This document shows, in pieces, positions 43,775-52,899 of a stretch of 64,000 bases of DNA. Source of the stretch: Arthrobacter humicola (lineage in GTDB: Bacteria; Actinomycetota; Actinomycetes; Actinomycetales; Micrococcaceae); contig NZ_JAFKON010000001.1 of the NCBI RefSeq assembly GCF_022803015.1, positions 1 through 64,000 of the forward strand, given 5' to 3'. Below the pieces are notes generated by a model, which ran no database searches, was not told the DNA's origin, and saw nothing but the letters and a program-made list of their open reading frames with translations. The position numbers and the translations under genes are program-made. The first letter of the stretch is position 1. Every line of letters starts with the position of its first letter.

Positions 43775-45681
43775 TGCCGGGTCTCCGGGAGGTCCGGAAA
43801 GGCATGTGGCATCTGCGCAGGGGCGGTGTGGCGCAGTACAAGACCTGGCGGTCCCGCGAGCGGACCGAACAGGGCTTCGCCGCGCCCCGCAACGTGCAGG
43901 GCGTGGAAGCGGCCTGGACGGGGCGGGGGCGCAAACGCCGGCTCTCGCTCATTCCGGCCGCCCTTCCACAGCACCAACCGTCCCGGCCCGACGTCCGGGC
44001 CGCGGTGATCCTGGACGACTTTTCCGCCCTGGCCTTCGGCTATGAGTGGACCACCAGCGCCGTACACCCCCACACCTGGCGCAGCGATCTTGCATCCGAC
44101 GCCGTCGACCTCCTGTTCGTGGAGTCGGCCTGGGCGGGAAACGGCGGCCTGTGGCGCGGAAAGCTGACCGGCCCCAGCGGGCCCAGCAGCGAGTTCCGCG
44201 CGCTGGTCCAGTGGTGCCGGGAGCAGGGGATTCCCACAGTTTTCTGGAACAAGGAGGACCCGCCGCACTATGACGACTTCCTGCCCGCTGCCCGGCTGTT
44301 TGACCACGTCTTCACCTCTGACTCCGGCCGCATAGCCCAGTACACCGAGGATCTCGGGCATGACCGCGTAGCCGTGCTCCCGTTCGCGGCCCAGCCGGCC
44401 ATCCACAACCCCGTGCGGCCCGGACACGGCCGGCACCAGCGGGACGTTGCCTTTGCCGGGATGTACTTTGCCCACAAATATCCCGAACGCCGTGCCCAGA
44501 TGGACCTCCTGCTCGGCGGGGCGCTGGACGCGTCCACCGGGATGAAGACAGGGCTGGAAATCTTCTCCCGCCAGCTCGGCGGCAACGCCGAGTACCAGTT
44601 CCCGGCACCGCTGGACTCGCACGTGGTCGGTTCGCTGACGTACGCGCAGACGCTGTCCGCCTACAAGGCTTACAAGGTCTTCCTCAACGTCAATTCGGTT
44701 GTGGACTCGCCCAGCATGTGCGCCCGGCGCATCTTTGAAATCTCGGCGTCCGGGACACCGGTGATCACCGCGCCCAGCCAGGCCATGGGACAGTTTTTCA
44801 CCCCCGCGGCCGTGCCCGTGGCCGCCACCCGCAAGGAAGCGGAGCACCTCACCCGGGCGCTGGTTTCCAACCCGGAGCTGAACGACCGCACGGCCCACCT
44901 GGCCCAACGCACCATCTGGTCGCACCACACGTACTCCCATCGGGCGGCCACTGTCTTGCACCATGCCGTGCCAGCAATCGCGGCGGGCGCGCCGCGGCCG
45001 TCCCTGTCCGTGCTGTTGCCGACCATCCGGCCCCAAAACCTGGAAAAGGTCTTCCGGACACTGGCCGGCCAGCGCGGCGTGGAGCCGGAGCTGGTGCTGC
45101 TCACCCACGGCTTCCAGCTCTCAGCCGAACGCCTGGCGGAGCTGTCCGAAAAGTCCGGGCTCCGCAACGTCGTGCTCCTTGAGGCACCGCGGGACGTGTC
45201 ACTGGGGGAGTGCCTGAATATGTGCGTCGCCGCGGCCAGCGGGCAGGTCCTCACCAAGATGGACGACGACGACCACTACGGCCCGCACTATCTGAGTGAC
45301 CAGCTCCATGCCCTGTCCTACTCCGGCGCCGATGTTGTGGGGAAACAAGCCCACTACATGCATCTTGAGACGACGAACGCCGCGATCCTGCGGTTCGCGG
45401 CCCGGGAACACCGGTTCACCGACTTCGTGATGGGGCCAACCATCATGGCCCATAGGGAAGTTTTCACGGACCACCCCTTCCTCCAGGTCAGCATCGGCGA
45501 GGACACAGGATTTCTCCGTGCCGCCCATGCCGCCGGTAGGATCATTTACTCGGCGGACCGCTTCAATTACTTCCAGGTCCGCACCGGTGACGGACACACC
45601 TGGCAGGTGGAGGACGCAGAGCTGCTCGCGTCCGGAGACTTGAAATTCTATGGAAAGTTAAATGAACATGTTGACATCTAA
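43774..45681 (+). CDS. Bifunctional glycosyltransferase: CgeB-like domain fused to GT2 domain
   Basis: A 635-residue cytoplasmic protein with two catalytic-looking parts. Residues about 70-400 resemble CgeB/DUF3880-type glycosyltransferases (WCREQGIPTVFWNKEDPPHYDDFL, VAFAGMYFAHKYPERR, CARRIFEISASGTPVITAPS). Residues about 405-620 are a GT-A fold of family 2: PSLSVLLPTIRPQNLEKVF at the start and the metal-binding cluster KMDDDDHYGPHYL near residue 495. The N-terminal 40 residues are basic. It shares one base with the exporter ATPase gene and overlaps the wecC-like gene by 20 bp. It could add two different sugars, or extend and branch one chain. The substrates are unknown. Confidence 0.85.
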   Translation: MPGLREVRKGMWHLRRGGVAQYKTWRSRERTEQGFAAPRNVQGVEAAWTGRGRKRRLSLIPAALPQHQPSRPDVRAAVILDDFSALAFGYEWTTSAVHPHTWRSDLASDAVDLLFVESAWAGNGGLWRGKLTGPSGPSSEFRALVQWCREQGIPTVFWNKEDPPHYDDFLPAARLFDHVFTSDSGRIAQYTEDLGHDRVAVLPFAAQPAIHNPVRPGHGRHQRDVAFAGMYFAHKYPERRAQMDLLLGGALDASTGMKTGLEIFSRQLGGNAEYQFPAPLDSHVVGSLTYAQTLSAYKAYKVFLNVNSVVDSPSMCARRIFEISASGTPVITAPSQAMGQFFTPAAVPVAATRKEAEHLTRALVSNPELNDRTAHLAQRTIWSHHTYSHRAATVLHHAVPAIAAGAPRPSLSVLLPTIRPQNLEKVFRTLAGQRGVEPELVLLTHGFQLSAERLAELSEKSGLRNVVLLEAPRDVSLGECLNMCVAAASGQVLTKMDDDDHYGPHYLSDQLHALSYSGADVVGKQAHYMHLETTNAAILRFAAREHRFTDFVMGPTIMAHREVFTDHPFLQVSIGEDTGFLRAAHAAGRIIYSADRFNYFQVRTGDGHTWQVEDAELLASGDLKFYGKLNEHVDI

Positions 45682-46942
45682 GGCTGCCGAGACCGAGGCA
45701 CCCATCAGGACAGTCGCCGTCGTCGGACTCGGTTACATCGGGCTGCCCACGGCGGCCATCCTGGCCACCAATGGTCTCGAGGTGATCGGCGTCGACGTCA
45801 ATCCGATCACCGTGACCGCCATCAACAACGGCGACGTGCCCTTCGTGGAACCTGACCTGGGCGTCCACGTCGCGGGCGCGGTGAGCCAGGGGAGGCTCCG
45901 GGCCCAGCTCGAAACGCCCGCCGCGGATGCCTACATCGTGGCCGTGCCGACCCCGTTCAAGGCGGACAAGTCGGCCGACATGTCCTATATTGCTGCCGCC
46001 GCCCGCGCTATCGCCCCGCAGCTGAGCGGCGGGGAACTGGTAATCCTCGAGTCGACGTCGCCTCCCGGCAGCACGCGCCGCCTCGCCGAGCTGATCCTTG
46101 GGCTGCGCCCGGACCTCAGCCTGGACGGCCACGACGGGAAGCCGAAGCTTCTGGTGGCGCACTGCCCTGAAAGGGTGCTGCCGGGCCGGATAATGATCGA
46201 GCTGGTGACCAACGACCGGGTGGTCGGCGGTCTTACATCTGAGGCTGCGGAAGCCGCCGCCGCCCTGTACGCAGTGTTCTGCCAGGGCGAAATCCATCTC
46301 ACGGACGCCGCAACGGCGGAAATGTCCAAGCTCGTCGAGAACGCCTACCGCGACGTCAACATTGCCTTCGCGAACGAGTTGTCCGTCATCAGCGACAACC
46401 TGGACATCGATGTGTGGGAACTCATCCGCTTGGCCAATCACCATCCCCGGGTCAACATCCTCCAGCCCGGCCCCGGCGTCGGCGGCCACTGCATCGCCGT
46501 GGACCCCTGGTTCATCGTGGCCGCCGACCCCGAGAATTCGACGCTGATCCGGACTGCCCGCGAGGTCAACGACGGCAAGCCTGGCTACATTGTGGAACAG
46601 GTCCGGAAGGCTGTCGGCGACGACAGCCGTCCGACTATTGCCTGCCTGGGCCTGGCCTTCAAAGCAAATATCGACGACGTCCGGGAATCTCCGGCCGTGG
46701 AGATCGTCCGGCGTGTGGCTATGCAGCATCCGGATGCCGAGATTTTGGTTGCAGCACCGCACAAGGATCACCTGCCGCAGGAACTCGCCGTGATTGAGAA
46801 TATCCGGCTGGTGGAAACGGACAAAGCCATTGAGGCTGCCCAGGTAGTGGTGCTGCTGGTGGACCACGACAAATTCCGCGACATCGAGCCCAGAAGCCTC
46901 GAAGGCAAGCGGCTCATCGATACCCGCGGTTTCTGGCGCTGA
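45662..46942 (+). CDS. wecC: UDP-N-acetyl-D-mannosamine dehydrogenase (WecC type)
   Basis: A 426-residue member of the UDP-sugar 6-dehydrogenase family, which oxidises UDP-ManNAc twice to UDP-ManNAcA with NAD+. The Rossmann start is VAVVGLGYIGLPTAAILA. The central domain holds KLVENAYRDVNIAFANEL, the catalytic Cys277 sits in GPGVGGHCIAVDPWF, and the C-terminal UDP-binding domain has CLGLAFKANIDDVRESPA. The GGHCIAVDPWF form points to WecC rather than UDP-glucose dehydrogenase, but specificity is not proven. It overlaps the previous gene by 20 bp and is the last tightly coupled gene of the operon. The UDP-GlcNAc 2-epimerase that should supply ManNAc is not in this window. Confidence 0.85.
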   Translation: MNMLTSKAAETEAPIRTVAVVGLGYIGLPTAAILATNGLEVIGVDVNPITVTAINNGDVPFVEPDLGVHVAGAVSQGRLRAQLETPAADAYIVAVPTPFKADKSADMSYIAAAARAIAPQLSGGELVILESTSPPGSTRRLAELILGLRPDLSLDGHDGKPKLLVAHCPERVLPGRIMIELVTNDRVVGGLTSEAAEAAAALYAVFCQGEIHLTDAATAEMSKLVENAYRDVNIAFANELSVISDNLDIDVWELIRLANHHPRVNILQPGPGVGGHCIAVDPWFIVAADPENSTLIRTAREVNDGKPGYIVEQVRKAVGDDSRPTIACLGLAFKANIDDVRESPAVEIVRRVAMQHPDAEILVAAPHKDHLPQELAVIENIRLVETDKAIEAAQVVVLLVDHDKFRDIEPRSLEGKRLIDTRGFWR

Positions 46943-46950
46943 CGGAACAG

Positions 46951-46987
46951 GCGAAACTGACACTCGATGTTCAGGCAGAGGTTTCGC
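46951..46987 (+). terminator. Hairpin after wecC
   Basis: GCGAAAC (46951-46957) pairs with GTTTCGC (46981-46987), with a smaller CTGA/TCAG stem inside. It has no T-run. It sits in the 70-nt spacer before the next glycosyltransferase gene and may cause partial termination or RNA processing. Confidence 0.4.
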
Positions 46988-47012
46988 GTGCAATAAAGAA
47001 AATGGGGACAAA

Positions 47013-48881
47013 TTGAATTCTGATCCAACTGCCAGGCTGCTTCCCGCCGGCAGGCATTTCGCGGTGACGTGGAGCCTGCCATCGGAATTTGCGGGACGAA
47101 CGAACGCCATGTTGCATCGTTCACGATCCTTCGCGTCCGAGGGTGGGGCTCCTGTCGACATCCTGACTTTCGACGACTTCCGGGACTATTCAACACTCCG
47201 CGGAGTGTTGACAGACCGGGGTTTCCTGTCGGAAGGCACGCGCATCCTGAATCTCTGGGAAGACCTCCCAGCCATGGCTCAATTCATCGGCTCCCAGCCG
47301 GCGCTTGACTCGGAATACGAAGAGGGCGCTTTTGCTTCGTACTCTCCGTTGGCCATGCAGCCTTCCGCGAAGCTTGTCGAGCTGGAGGGCCCTCATAAGC
47401 GTCTGGCCCGCTATGCGGACGACGGGAAGACGCTGTTGCAGGTCGATCATTTTCGCTCGGACGGCTCGCTCCTCTTATCGGATCGGCACGATGCGAAGCT
47501 GCTCGGGGTGCACGGGGGCCGGTCGCTAACACTTTGTGACGCTGCAGGCCTTCCGCTTCAGGAGTGGGGATCGGCCTGGGGTTTGTATCGATCGTGGCTC
47601 GACTACGTGCTGGCGGGGGAGCAAGCGTACTTTGTGGTCGACAACAAGAACACGGCGCGCTTCATGGCGAGTTACCAGCGTGAACACGCCGTGGTGCTCT
47701 ATCAAGTCCATGAGAACCACTTGGAAGACCCCTCCGCAGGCTTCGCCTCGGAGCTTACCGCGTCCGCTGAGGAAGTGTTCCCTCGCTTGGAAGGCTTCGA
47801 CGGTGTTGTATTCCTCACCGAGCAACAAGCTGTTGACGTGCGCCGGAGGTATGCGCAGGCTGGTAACTGGTACGTGATCCCGAACGGACGGTCCCTTGCC
47901 GCCGGGCCGGAAGCTGACAGTGCGCGCAGCGAACGAACCGGAATGCACGCCGCGACCCTCAGCCACCGGAAACGCGTTGACCATTCTGTCAGGGCCATCC
48001 ACTTGGCGAACACCACGTTGTCGGCCCCTGTCGGGTTGAAGATCTTCGGCGATGGGTCCCAGCGGTCCCAGTTGGAAGAACTGGTCACCGATCTCAACGA
48101 AACCGGAAATGTTCAGCTGATGGGCCATGTCACGAACGCCCAATCTCATTTCAAAGACGCGTCCTTTTCGCTGCTGACCAGCACGTCCGAGGCGTTTGGC
48201 CTGGTAATTGTGGAGAGCATGGCCGCCGGGTGCATCCCTATCGTTTATGACCTGCCGTACGGACCCGCCTCTATCATCACCAATGGCGTCAATGGCTTTC
48301 TTGTCGAGTATGGCAACGTGGAGGAACTTGCACGCTGCATAGCCGAGTTCGTCGACATGCCTCCGTTGCAAGTCCAGGAGATGCGCCAGGCTGCGCGAAC
48401 CAGGGCCGACGACTTCTCCGATGCGAATGTCGTGCGGCAATGGGTGGAGGCCATGAATCATGCAGCTGAGGGCAAGCGAACCAAAGGGATCGACCACACG
48501 GTAGAGATAGAAGACTCAGCGTGTTTGTACAGCGCGGGTGGTGGCCTGGAGGTGCGCGCCACCTTAAGGCTGCACCTGCAGCAGCCGATTTGGCAGGAAC
48601 GCGTCCCGGCCTTCTACTGCAGGCTCCGCCTCCGGCCTGGTGAAGCATTCTTCCGCGTTGCATCAACAGGCTTTAGCAAAGACGCATCGGGCAGGTATGC
48701 CGTCAGATTCCCGTTCGAGTCGGACGTTCTTAACGCCATGGGCGGCAGCACGGCCGACGTCTTTCTTGAGACGAGAATCGGCGAGGCTACTACGGTGACA
48801 CGGATGCCGTTGGCGGAAGTCAAAGCAGCTCCCCGTGTGTATGCAACAGTGCACGGCAACATGAGTATCAGCTTCGCCTGA
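47013..48881 (+). CDS. TagE-like glycosyltransferase with C-terminal beta domain
   Basis: A 622-residue protein. Residues about 15-110 (FAVTWSLPSEFAGRTNAMLHR, then PVDILTF) and a GT4 donor domain at about 310-480 (TLSHRKRVDHSVRAI, SLLTSTSEAFGLVIVESMAAGCIPI) resemble poly(glycerol-phosphate) alpha-glucosyltransferases such as TagE/TarM. Residues about 495-622 form an extra, probably beta-sandwich, domain absent from the following paralogue. The start appears to be TTG at 47013, with GGGGA upstream; the next Met is at residue 33 and would cut a conserved segment. It lies 70 nt after wecC. Decoration of a phosphodiester-linked polymer with a hexose is the likely role. Confidence 0.8.
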   Translation: MNSDPTARLLPAGRHFAVTWSLPSEFAGRTNAMLHRSRSFASEGGAPVDILTFDDFRDYSTLRGVLTDRGFLSEGTRILNLWEDLPAMAQFIGSQPALDSEYEEGAFASYSPLAMQPSAKLVELEGPHKRLARYADDGKTLLQVDHFRSDGSLLLSDRHDAKLLGVHGGRSLTLCDAAGLPLQEWGSAWGLYRSWLDYVLAGEQAYFVVDNKNTARFMASYQREHAVVLYQVHENHLEDPSAGFASELTASAEEVFPRLEGFDGVVFLTEQQAVDVRRRYAQAGNWYVIPNGRSLAAGPEADSARSERTGMHAATLSHRKRVDHSVRAIHLANTTLSAPVGLKIFGDGSQRSQLEELVTDLNETGNVQLMGHVTNAQSHFKDASFSLLTSTSEAFGLVIVESMAAGCIPIVYDLPYGPASIITNGVNGFLVEYGNVEELARCIAEFVDMPPLQVQEMRQAARTRADDFSDANVVRQWVEAMNHAAEGKRTKGIDHTVEIEDSACLYSAGGGLEVRATLRLHLQQPIWQERVPAFYCRLRLRPGEAFFRVASTGFSKDASGRYAVRFPFESDVLNAMGGSTADVFLETRIGEATTVTRMPLAEVKAAPRVYATVHGNMSISFA

Positions 48882-48915
48882 CCTCATACTTGAAAACCAC
48901 AGATACGAGTCACAA

Positions 48916-50409
48916 ATGTCTTCAACAAATGACCAATTGCGTTCGCCGATAGAACTACCGTCGGGGTATCACTGTGCCGTCACGTGGGGGATACCCGCGG
49001 ACTTCGGCGGGATGACCAGCGCTCTTCTGCGACGCTCGAGGGCCTTTGTCCGTGAAGCCGGAGTGCCGGTCGACGTCCTCACCTTCGAATACGACAGCGG
49101 ACTCGACGACTTGCGCTGCGAGATGCAGGTTGCGGGCGAACTGGTTCCGGGCATGCGTCTGCGGAACCTCTGGGAAGAATTGGCAGCCCTGCCGGACCCG
49201 GACGTGTCTGCGGCCCGCGGAGACAAGAACCTTGTGGGAAATTTCGCGCCAATCTCTGACGAGGAGCCCTATACTGCGGAAATTTCCCGGGGATCCCTCG
49301 GACGGAGAATACGCCTCGATGCCGCGGCGGAAAAAACGCTTCAAATTGATTATTTCCGTGCGGACGGGAGTCTTTTCGTCTCGGATCAGCGCGACATCAA
49401 CGACCGGGGTGTGGAGGGCGGCCGGCTTATTACCCTTTGTGACCACAACGGGGAGCCTGTAGCAGGCTGGAACAAGATGTGGCCTCTGTACCTTTTCTGG
49501 CTGGACATGGTTGTGGGCACCCAGGAGACCTTTATGATCGTGGACAGTAAGACCACCGCGAATTTCATCACGCGTTTCCGCCGCGACAATGTGGTGACCC
49601 TGCACCTTATCCACAATTCGCACATGGCATCCGGCCAGGTACCCCCGAACGGCGAGTTGAGCTCCGTACGCCGTTATGTCTTTGAGCGGTTGGATACCTA
49701 TGACGGGATCGTGCTGCTGACTGAGCGCCAGAAGGATGATGTGGATGCGGCGTTCGGGCCCGGCAACACATTCGTGGTGCCCAACAGCACCGAACTACCG
49801 GAACAACTGCCGTCTTCGGCCGGACGCTCCCAGGACCACGGGGTGATGCTGGCGGGCCTTACGCACCGTAAGCGCATAGACCACGCCATACGAGGAATTG
49901 GGAAGGCAAATGCCCTGGCCGGAGCGCCGTTCGACCTGACCATCTATGGCCAAGGCCCGGCCCGGAAACAGCTGGAGACACTCATCTCCAAGCTGGGCCT
50001 GAACCAGAGTGTCCACCTTGGCGGCTTTGACAGCGAGCCCAGGGAGCGGCTCTCGCAGGCTTCGTTCATGCTTCTGACCAGCCGCATGGAAGGCCTCCCG
50101 CTGGTGCTCCTGGAAGCGATGAGCGTTGGCTGCATTCCGATCGCGTACGACATGCCCTACGGACCGGCCGACATCATTGTTGATGGTGTCAATGGATATT
50201 TGGTCGAGGCCGGGGATATCGAGGGGCTGGCCAAGGGGATCGCCCGGCAGGGATCACTTTCGAGCGTGGAAATGGAAGCCATGCGGCATGCCGCCAGGGA
50301 GACCGCTGAGCGCTTTGATGACCGCTCCGTGACACTCCAATGGGGCCGTGTGATGTCGCAGGCCGTTGACCGCAAACTGCACCAGATGGCGGGATCGCTC
50401 TACTCATAA
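48916..50409 (+). CDS. TagE-like glycosyltransferase (paralogue)
   Basis: A 497-residue paralogue of the preceding protein. Residues 15-60 (HCAVTWGIPADFGGMTSALLRRSRAF, then PVDVLTFEYDS) align with the same part of its neighbour. The GT4 donor domain (AGLTHRKRIDHAIRGI; MLLTSRMEGLPLVLLEAMSVGCIPIAYD) is well kept, with both Glu residues of EX7E (E in MEGL and in LLEAM). It lacks the extra C-terminal beta domain. It lies 34 nt after its paralogue. Tandem TagE-like enzymes could attach different sugars to the same backbone. A long-stem terminator follows. Confidence 0.82.
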   Translation: MSSTNDQLRSPIELPSGYHCAVTWGIPADFGGMTSALLRRSRAFVREAGVPVDVLTFEYDSGLDDLRCEMQVAGELVPGMRLRNLWEELAALPDPDVSAARGDKNLVGNFAPISDEEPYTAEISRGSLGRRIRLDAAAEKTLQIDYFRADGSLFVSDQRDINDRGVEGGRLITLCDHNGEPVAGWNKMWPLYLFWLDMVVGTQETFMIVDSKTTANFITRFRRDNVVTLHLIHNSHMASGQVPPNGELSSVRRYVFERLDTYDGIVLLTERQKDDVDAAFGPGNTFVVPNSTELPEQLPSSAGRSQDHGVMLAGLTHRKRIDHAIRGIGKANALAGAPFDLTIYGQGPARKQLETLISKLGLNQSVHLGGFDSEPRERLSQASFMLLTSRMEGLPLVLLEAMSVGCIPIAYDMPYGPADIIVDGVNGYLVEAGDIEGLAKGIARQGSLSSVEMEAMRHAARETAERFDDRSVTLQWGRVMSQAVDRKLHQMAGSLYS

Positions 50410-50427
50410 CGTCACGAGCAAAAGGCA

Positions 50428-50497
50428 GAGGACCCGTGGTCCTGTTAATCTGGCCTGGATGTAGTTGAAATCCTGCCGAACAGAACCACGGGTCCTC
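50428..50497. terminator. Bidirectional long-stem terminator
   Basis: A 19-bp stem with one mismatch (GAGGACCCGTGGTCCTGTT at 50428-50446 with 50479-50497) and a 32-nt loop fills the 113-bp gap between two convergent genes. Confidence 0.7.
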
Positions 50498-50522
50498 AAT
50501 TTACGTGCGCGGGAACTGTCTC

Positions 50523-51872
50523 CTAGGGGAGCTGGACTGTCGCTTTGACCATGTTGTGGTCAGAGGGAATGGTGCCGATGAAGTTCCCACTCGAATCGAC
50601 ATTGACCACAGTGCGCCACTCGACCACGCGCATCTTGGACGTGAAGATATAGTCCAAGTAGGTGCCGTTGCCCCATGAGTTGCGCGCGTTCGCGAGACGG
50701 TTGAAAGCGTTGAAGCTATCGTAGTTCGCACCCACCGTCTTCTCAGCTGTCGCCGTTCCACTGGGCAGATCGGAGGCATACGTGTTGCCGAGCGGATCAA
50801 TATATCCGGCTGCAGTCAGGACGTCGTAAGGGGCATTTGTCGGTGCTGTCCACTTGTGCGAGTTCAAGTCACCGGTCAAGAGCACGGGGAAGTTGCTGGG
50901 ATTCCGTTTCTTGACTTCCGCTGTGATGGCTTGTGTCTGCCGCTTACGCAGATCCTGGAGGTCAGTTCCGCCGCCGGGCTCTAGGTGCGTGTCGCCGACA
51001 AAGAATTTCTTGTTTGTCGACTTTTGGGTGAAGATGCCCCAGGCCAAGTAGCGGGGGTTGTCTGTTGCCCGGATTACCGGAAGTGCCAGGGAACCCTGGC
51101 TGACCAGGGACACCTTGGAAGCATTGTAGAAAAGCTTCGTGCCCTGCGAAGCGCCCTTATCGGCGTACACGCAGGCAGTGGGCGTAGTGTCCTTCACGCA
51201 GTTATTGCGCTTGTTATTGGCCAGCTGGTAGTTGGCGCCGGCCGCCTGGAGCCGCTCTTGGAGATCCTCAAATTGGGAGACCCCACCTGGCCTTGAGTCA
51301 TCCTTGAGCCACCCCTGGGAAGCTTCCTGTACACCCATCACGTCTGGCATTTGCGCCTTGATATTGGCGACAACGGAGGCCCGGCGACCAGCCCACGTCA
51401 GTTCATTGGCGGCTCCCGCGAAGCAGTTGGCACACTTCACGTTGTAGCTTGCAATCGTTAGTGGATTGACCACGGGGGCTATCACGAGTGCAGCCTTTGT
51501 TTTGGCGGTTATGGAGGCTGAATACGGGCTTAGATTCGTAGTGCCGTCCGCAGAGATGACCCTGACCCGAAAGTAATAGGTGGTGTTGCTTTTAAGTCCG
51601 CGCATCTCGGTGGAAGTGGTTGTGTACCGGTTGTAGGTCGAGTCCGAAAAGTCGGCTTTGGCGGAGTACTGGACACGATATCTCGGCGCGCCGCTAACAG
51701 CGTTCCAGGAAAGGAAGACGGACGTGCTTGTTTGAGCGGGCGACTTGAGACCAGATGGGGCCGGAGTGGCGGCATTTGCACCGGCGGCGCCGAAAGGAAG
51801 GAGGAGTATTGCCATGATCAGAATAGAGAGCGGACGAAGACGAAACGTTGAGCCGCGACTGTTTGTTGGCAT
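50523..51872 (-). CDS. Secreted endonuclease/exonuclease/phosphatase-family protein with fibronectin type III domain
   Basis: A 449-residue exported protein. The signal peptide ends in LPFGAAGANA (about residue 33). A fibronectin type III domain follows (about 36-125: PSGLKSPAQTSTSVFLSWNAV, then YYFRVRVISADG). The EEP domain (about 140-449) keeps its catalytic set: ASYNVKC, VMGVQEAS, VGDTHLEPG, LLTGDLNSHKW, YLDYIFTS and IPSDHNMVK. Such enzymes cleave nucleic acids, or phosphodiesters in lipids and other molecules. ATG at 51870-51872 is chosen because AAGG lies upstream and the residues after it form a classic signal peptide. It sits inside the polymer locus on the opposite strand, so a wall phosphodiester substrate is conceivable but not shown. 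Confidence 0.88.
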   Translation of the reverse strand: MPTNSRGSTFRLRPLSILIMAILLLPFGAAGANAATPAPSGLKSPAQTSTSVFLSWNAVSGAPRYRVQYSAKADFSDSTYNRYTTTSTEMRGLKSNTTYYFRVRVISADGTTNLSPYSASITAKTKAALVIAPVVNPLTIASYNVKCANCFAGAANELTWAGRRASVVANIKAQMPDVMGVQEASQGWLKDDSRPGGVSQFEDLQERLQAAGANYQLANNKRNNCVKDTTPTACVYADKGASQGTKLFYNASKVSLVSQGSLALPVIRATDNPRYLAWGIFTQKSTNKKFFVGDTHLEPGGGTDLQDLRKRQTQAITAEVKKRNPSNFPVLLTGDLNSHKWTAPTNAPYDVLTAAGYIDPLGNTYASDLPSGTATAEKTVGANYDSFNAFNRLANARNSWGNGTYLDYIFTSKMRVVEWRTVVNVDSSGNFIGTIPSDHNMVKATVQLP

Positions 51873-52218
51873 GCGAGACCTTATCAATGGGACGTTGGCA
51901 CCAGAAAGGCACGAGACGGTGCGAGTAAATGCTGCGCTTAGGCGATGCAAGGTGCTGTGGGACACCATAGTCTGGCACGCGCTAATCCATCAGCACAACG
52001 CGCAAGGCCATACTGTGATTTAGCCCTCAATTGCTCACACCCTGCTCTTGGATGGTAAGTGCTCGTTGACCATTCGCGGGTCATATTGCGGAAAAACTGC
52101 GTTTCACCTGAGGTTTGCCGACTCCCATTCTCCTTCGGCCAGCACGTGCCTGGGACCGCACTGCGGTAAGGTTGCTGATGGTCCAGAGAGCGGGCATTAG
52201 AGACACTGAGGGACAGCA
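51873..52218. other. 346-bp divergent intergenic region
   Basis: This gap between two divergent genes has no plausible gene of its own. It must carry both promoters, but no clear -35/-10 pair stands out. The only structured element noted is TGACC-ATTCGCG-GGTCA (52067-52083), a possible operator. The DNA is visibly less GC-rich than the core regions. GAGGGA at 52208-52213 is the ribosome-binding site of the next gene. Confidence 0.5.
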
Positions 52219-52899
52219 ATGACGGTAATACTGAAGGGCCAGGACATCCGGGAGTACTCGGACGCAAAAGGGAACAGAATTGTAGGGTCGCCCGCTTGCT
52301 CCCCTGGCGCCTCGATAGAGTTCAAGGGCTCCAATTGCCTGGTCGTCTTTGGAAGCGGATCCAAGTTCGGCGGATCAATTGTTTTTCACCGGGACAACTC
52401 ATCGGTGACGATGGGGGTGTGGGCCTGGTACCGGGGCCGGATCACCTTGGGCCTGGACTGCACTGTTTCAATGGGCGACAAGTTTTACAGCGGGTTTGAC
52501 CTGCAGATAACGACGGCGGAAGGCGCAAACATTACGTTCGGCGATGATGTGCTGATCGCCAACCAGTGCCGCATCCGCGCTGACGATTCCCACCCGATCT
52601 ATGACGGCGTCACGGGTGAGCGCATCAACCATTCCGAGTCCATCACGGTCGGTGACCATGTGTGGATAGGCCAGGAAGTTTTCGTGATGCCTGGCTCTAC
52701 GATCGGCAGCGGGTGCGTGATCGGGGCACGAAGTGTTGTCACACGGTCGCGTCCAGTCCCGCCGTTCACTCTCGCCCTGGGGTCGCCGGCCACGGTTCAT
52801 CGCGAAAAAATCAATTGGGTCCGCAAGCATCTCCAAATGAACGAGATTCCGGACACCGTCCCTTCGATCTTTTCCGCTGATGAGCTAGTTGGAAGCTAG
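52219..52899 (+). CDS. Hexapeptide-repeat acyltransferase (WbbJ/maltose O-acetyltransferase type)
   Basis: A 226-residue protein with a left-handed beta-helix made of imperfect hexapeptides (ITLGLDCTVSMGDKF; ANITFGDDVLIANQCRIR; ESITVGDHVWIGQEVFVMPGSTIGSGCVIGARSVVTR). The catalytic His is probably in DDSHPIYDG, and the C-terminal ALGSPATVHREKINW is the usual closing segment. It would O-acetylate a sugar in the polymer or its precursor. GAGGGA lies 5 nt before the ATG. Its 3' end overlaps the convergent GT92-like gene by 15 bp, leaving no room for a terminator. Confidence 0.87.
   Translation: MTVILKGQDIREYSDAKGNRIVGSPACSPGASIEFKGSNCLVVFGSGSKFGGSIVFHRDNSSVTMGVWAWYRGRITLGLDCTVSMGDKFYSGFDLQITTAEGANITFGDDVLIANQCRIRADDSHPIYDGVTGERINHSESITVGDHVWIGQEVFVMPGSTIGSGCVIGARSVVTRSRPVPPFTLALGSPATVHREKINWVRKHLQMNEIPDTVPSIFSADELVGS

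Noticed and set aside
50428..50497. Long inverted repeat considered as an integron attC or IS remnant
   Set aside because: It lies symmetrically between two convergent stop codons and behaves as a shared terminator; no core-site motifs or transposase.
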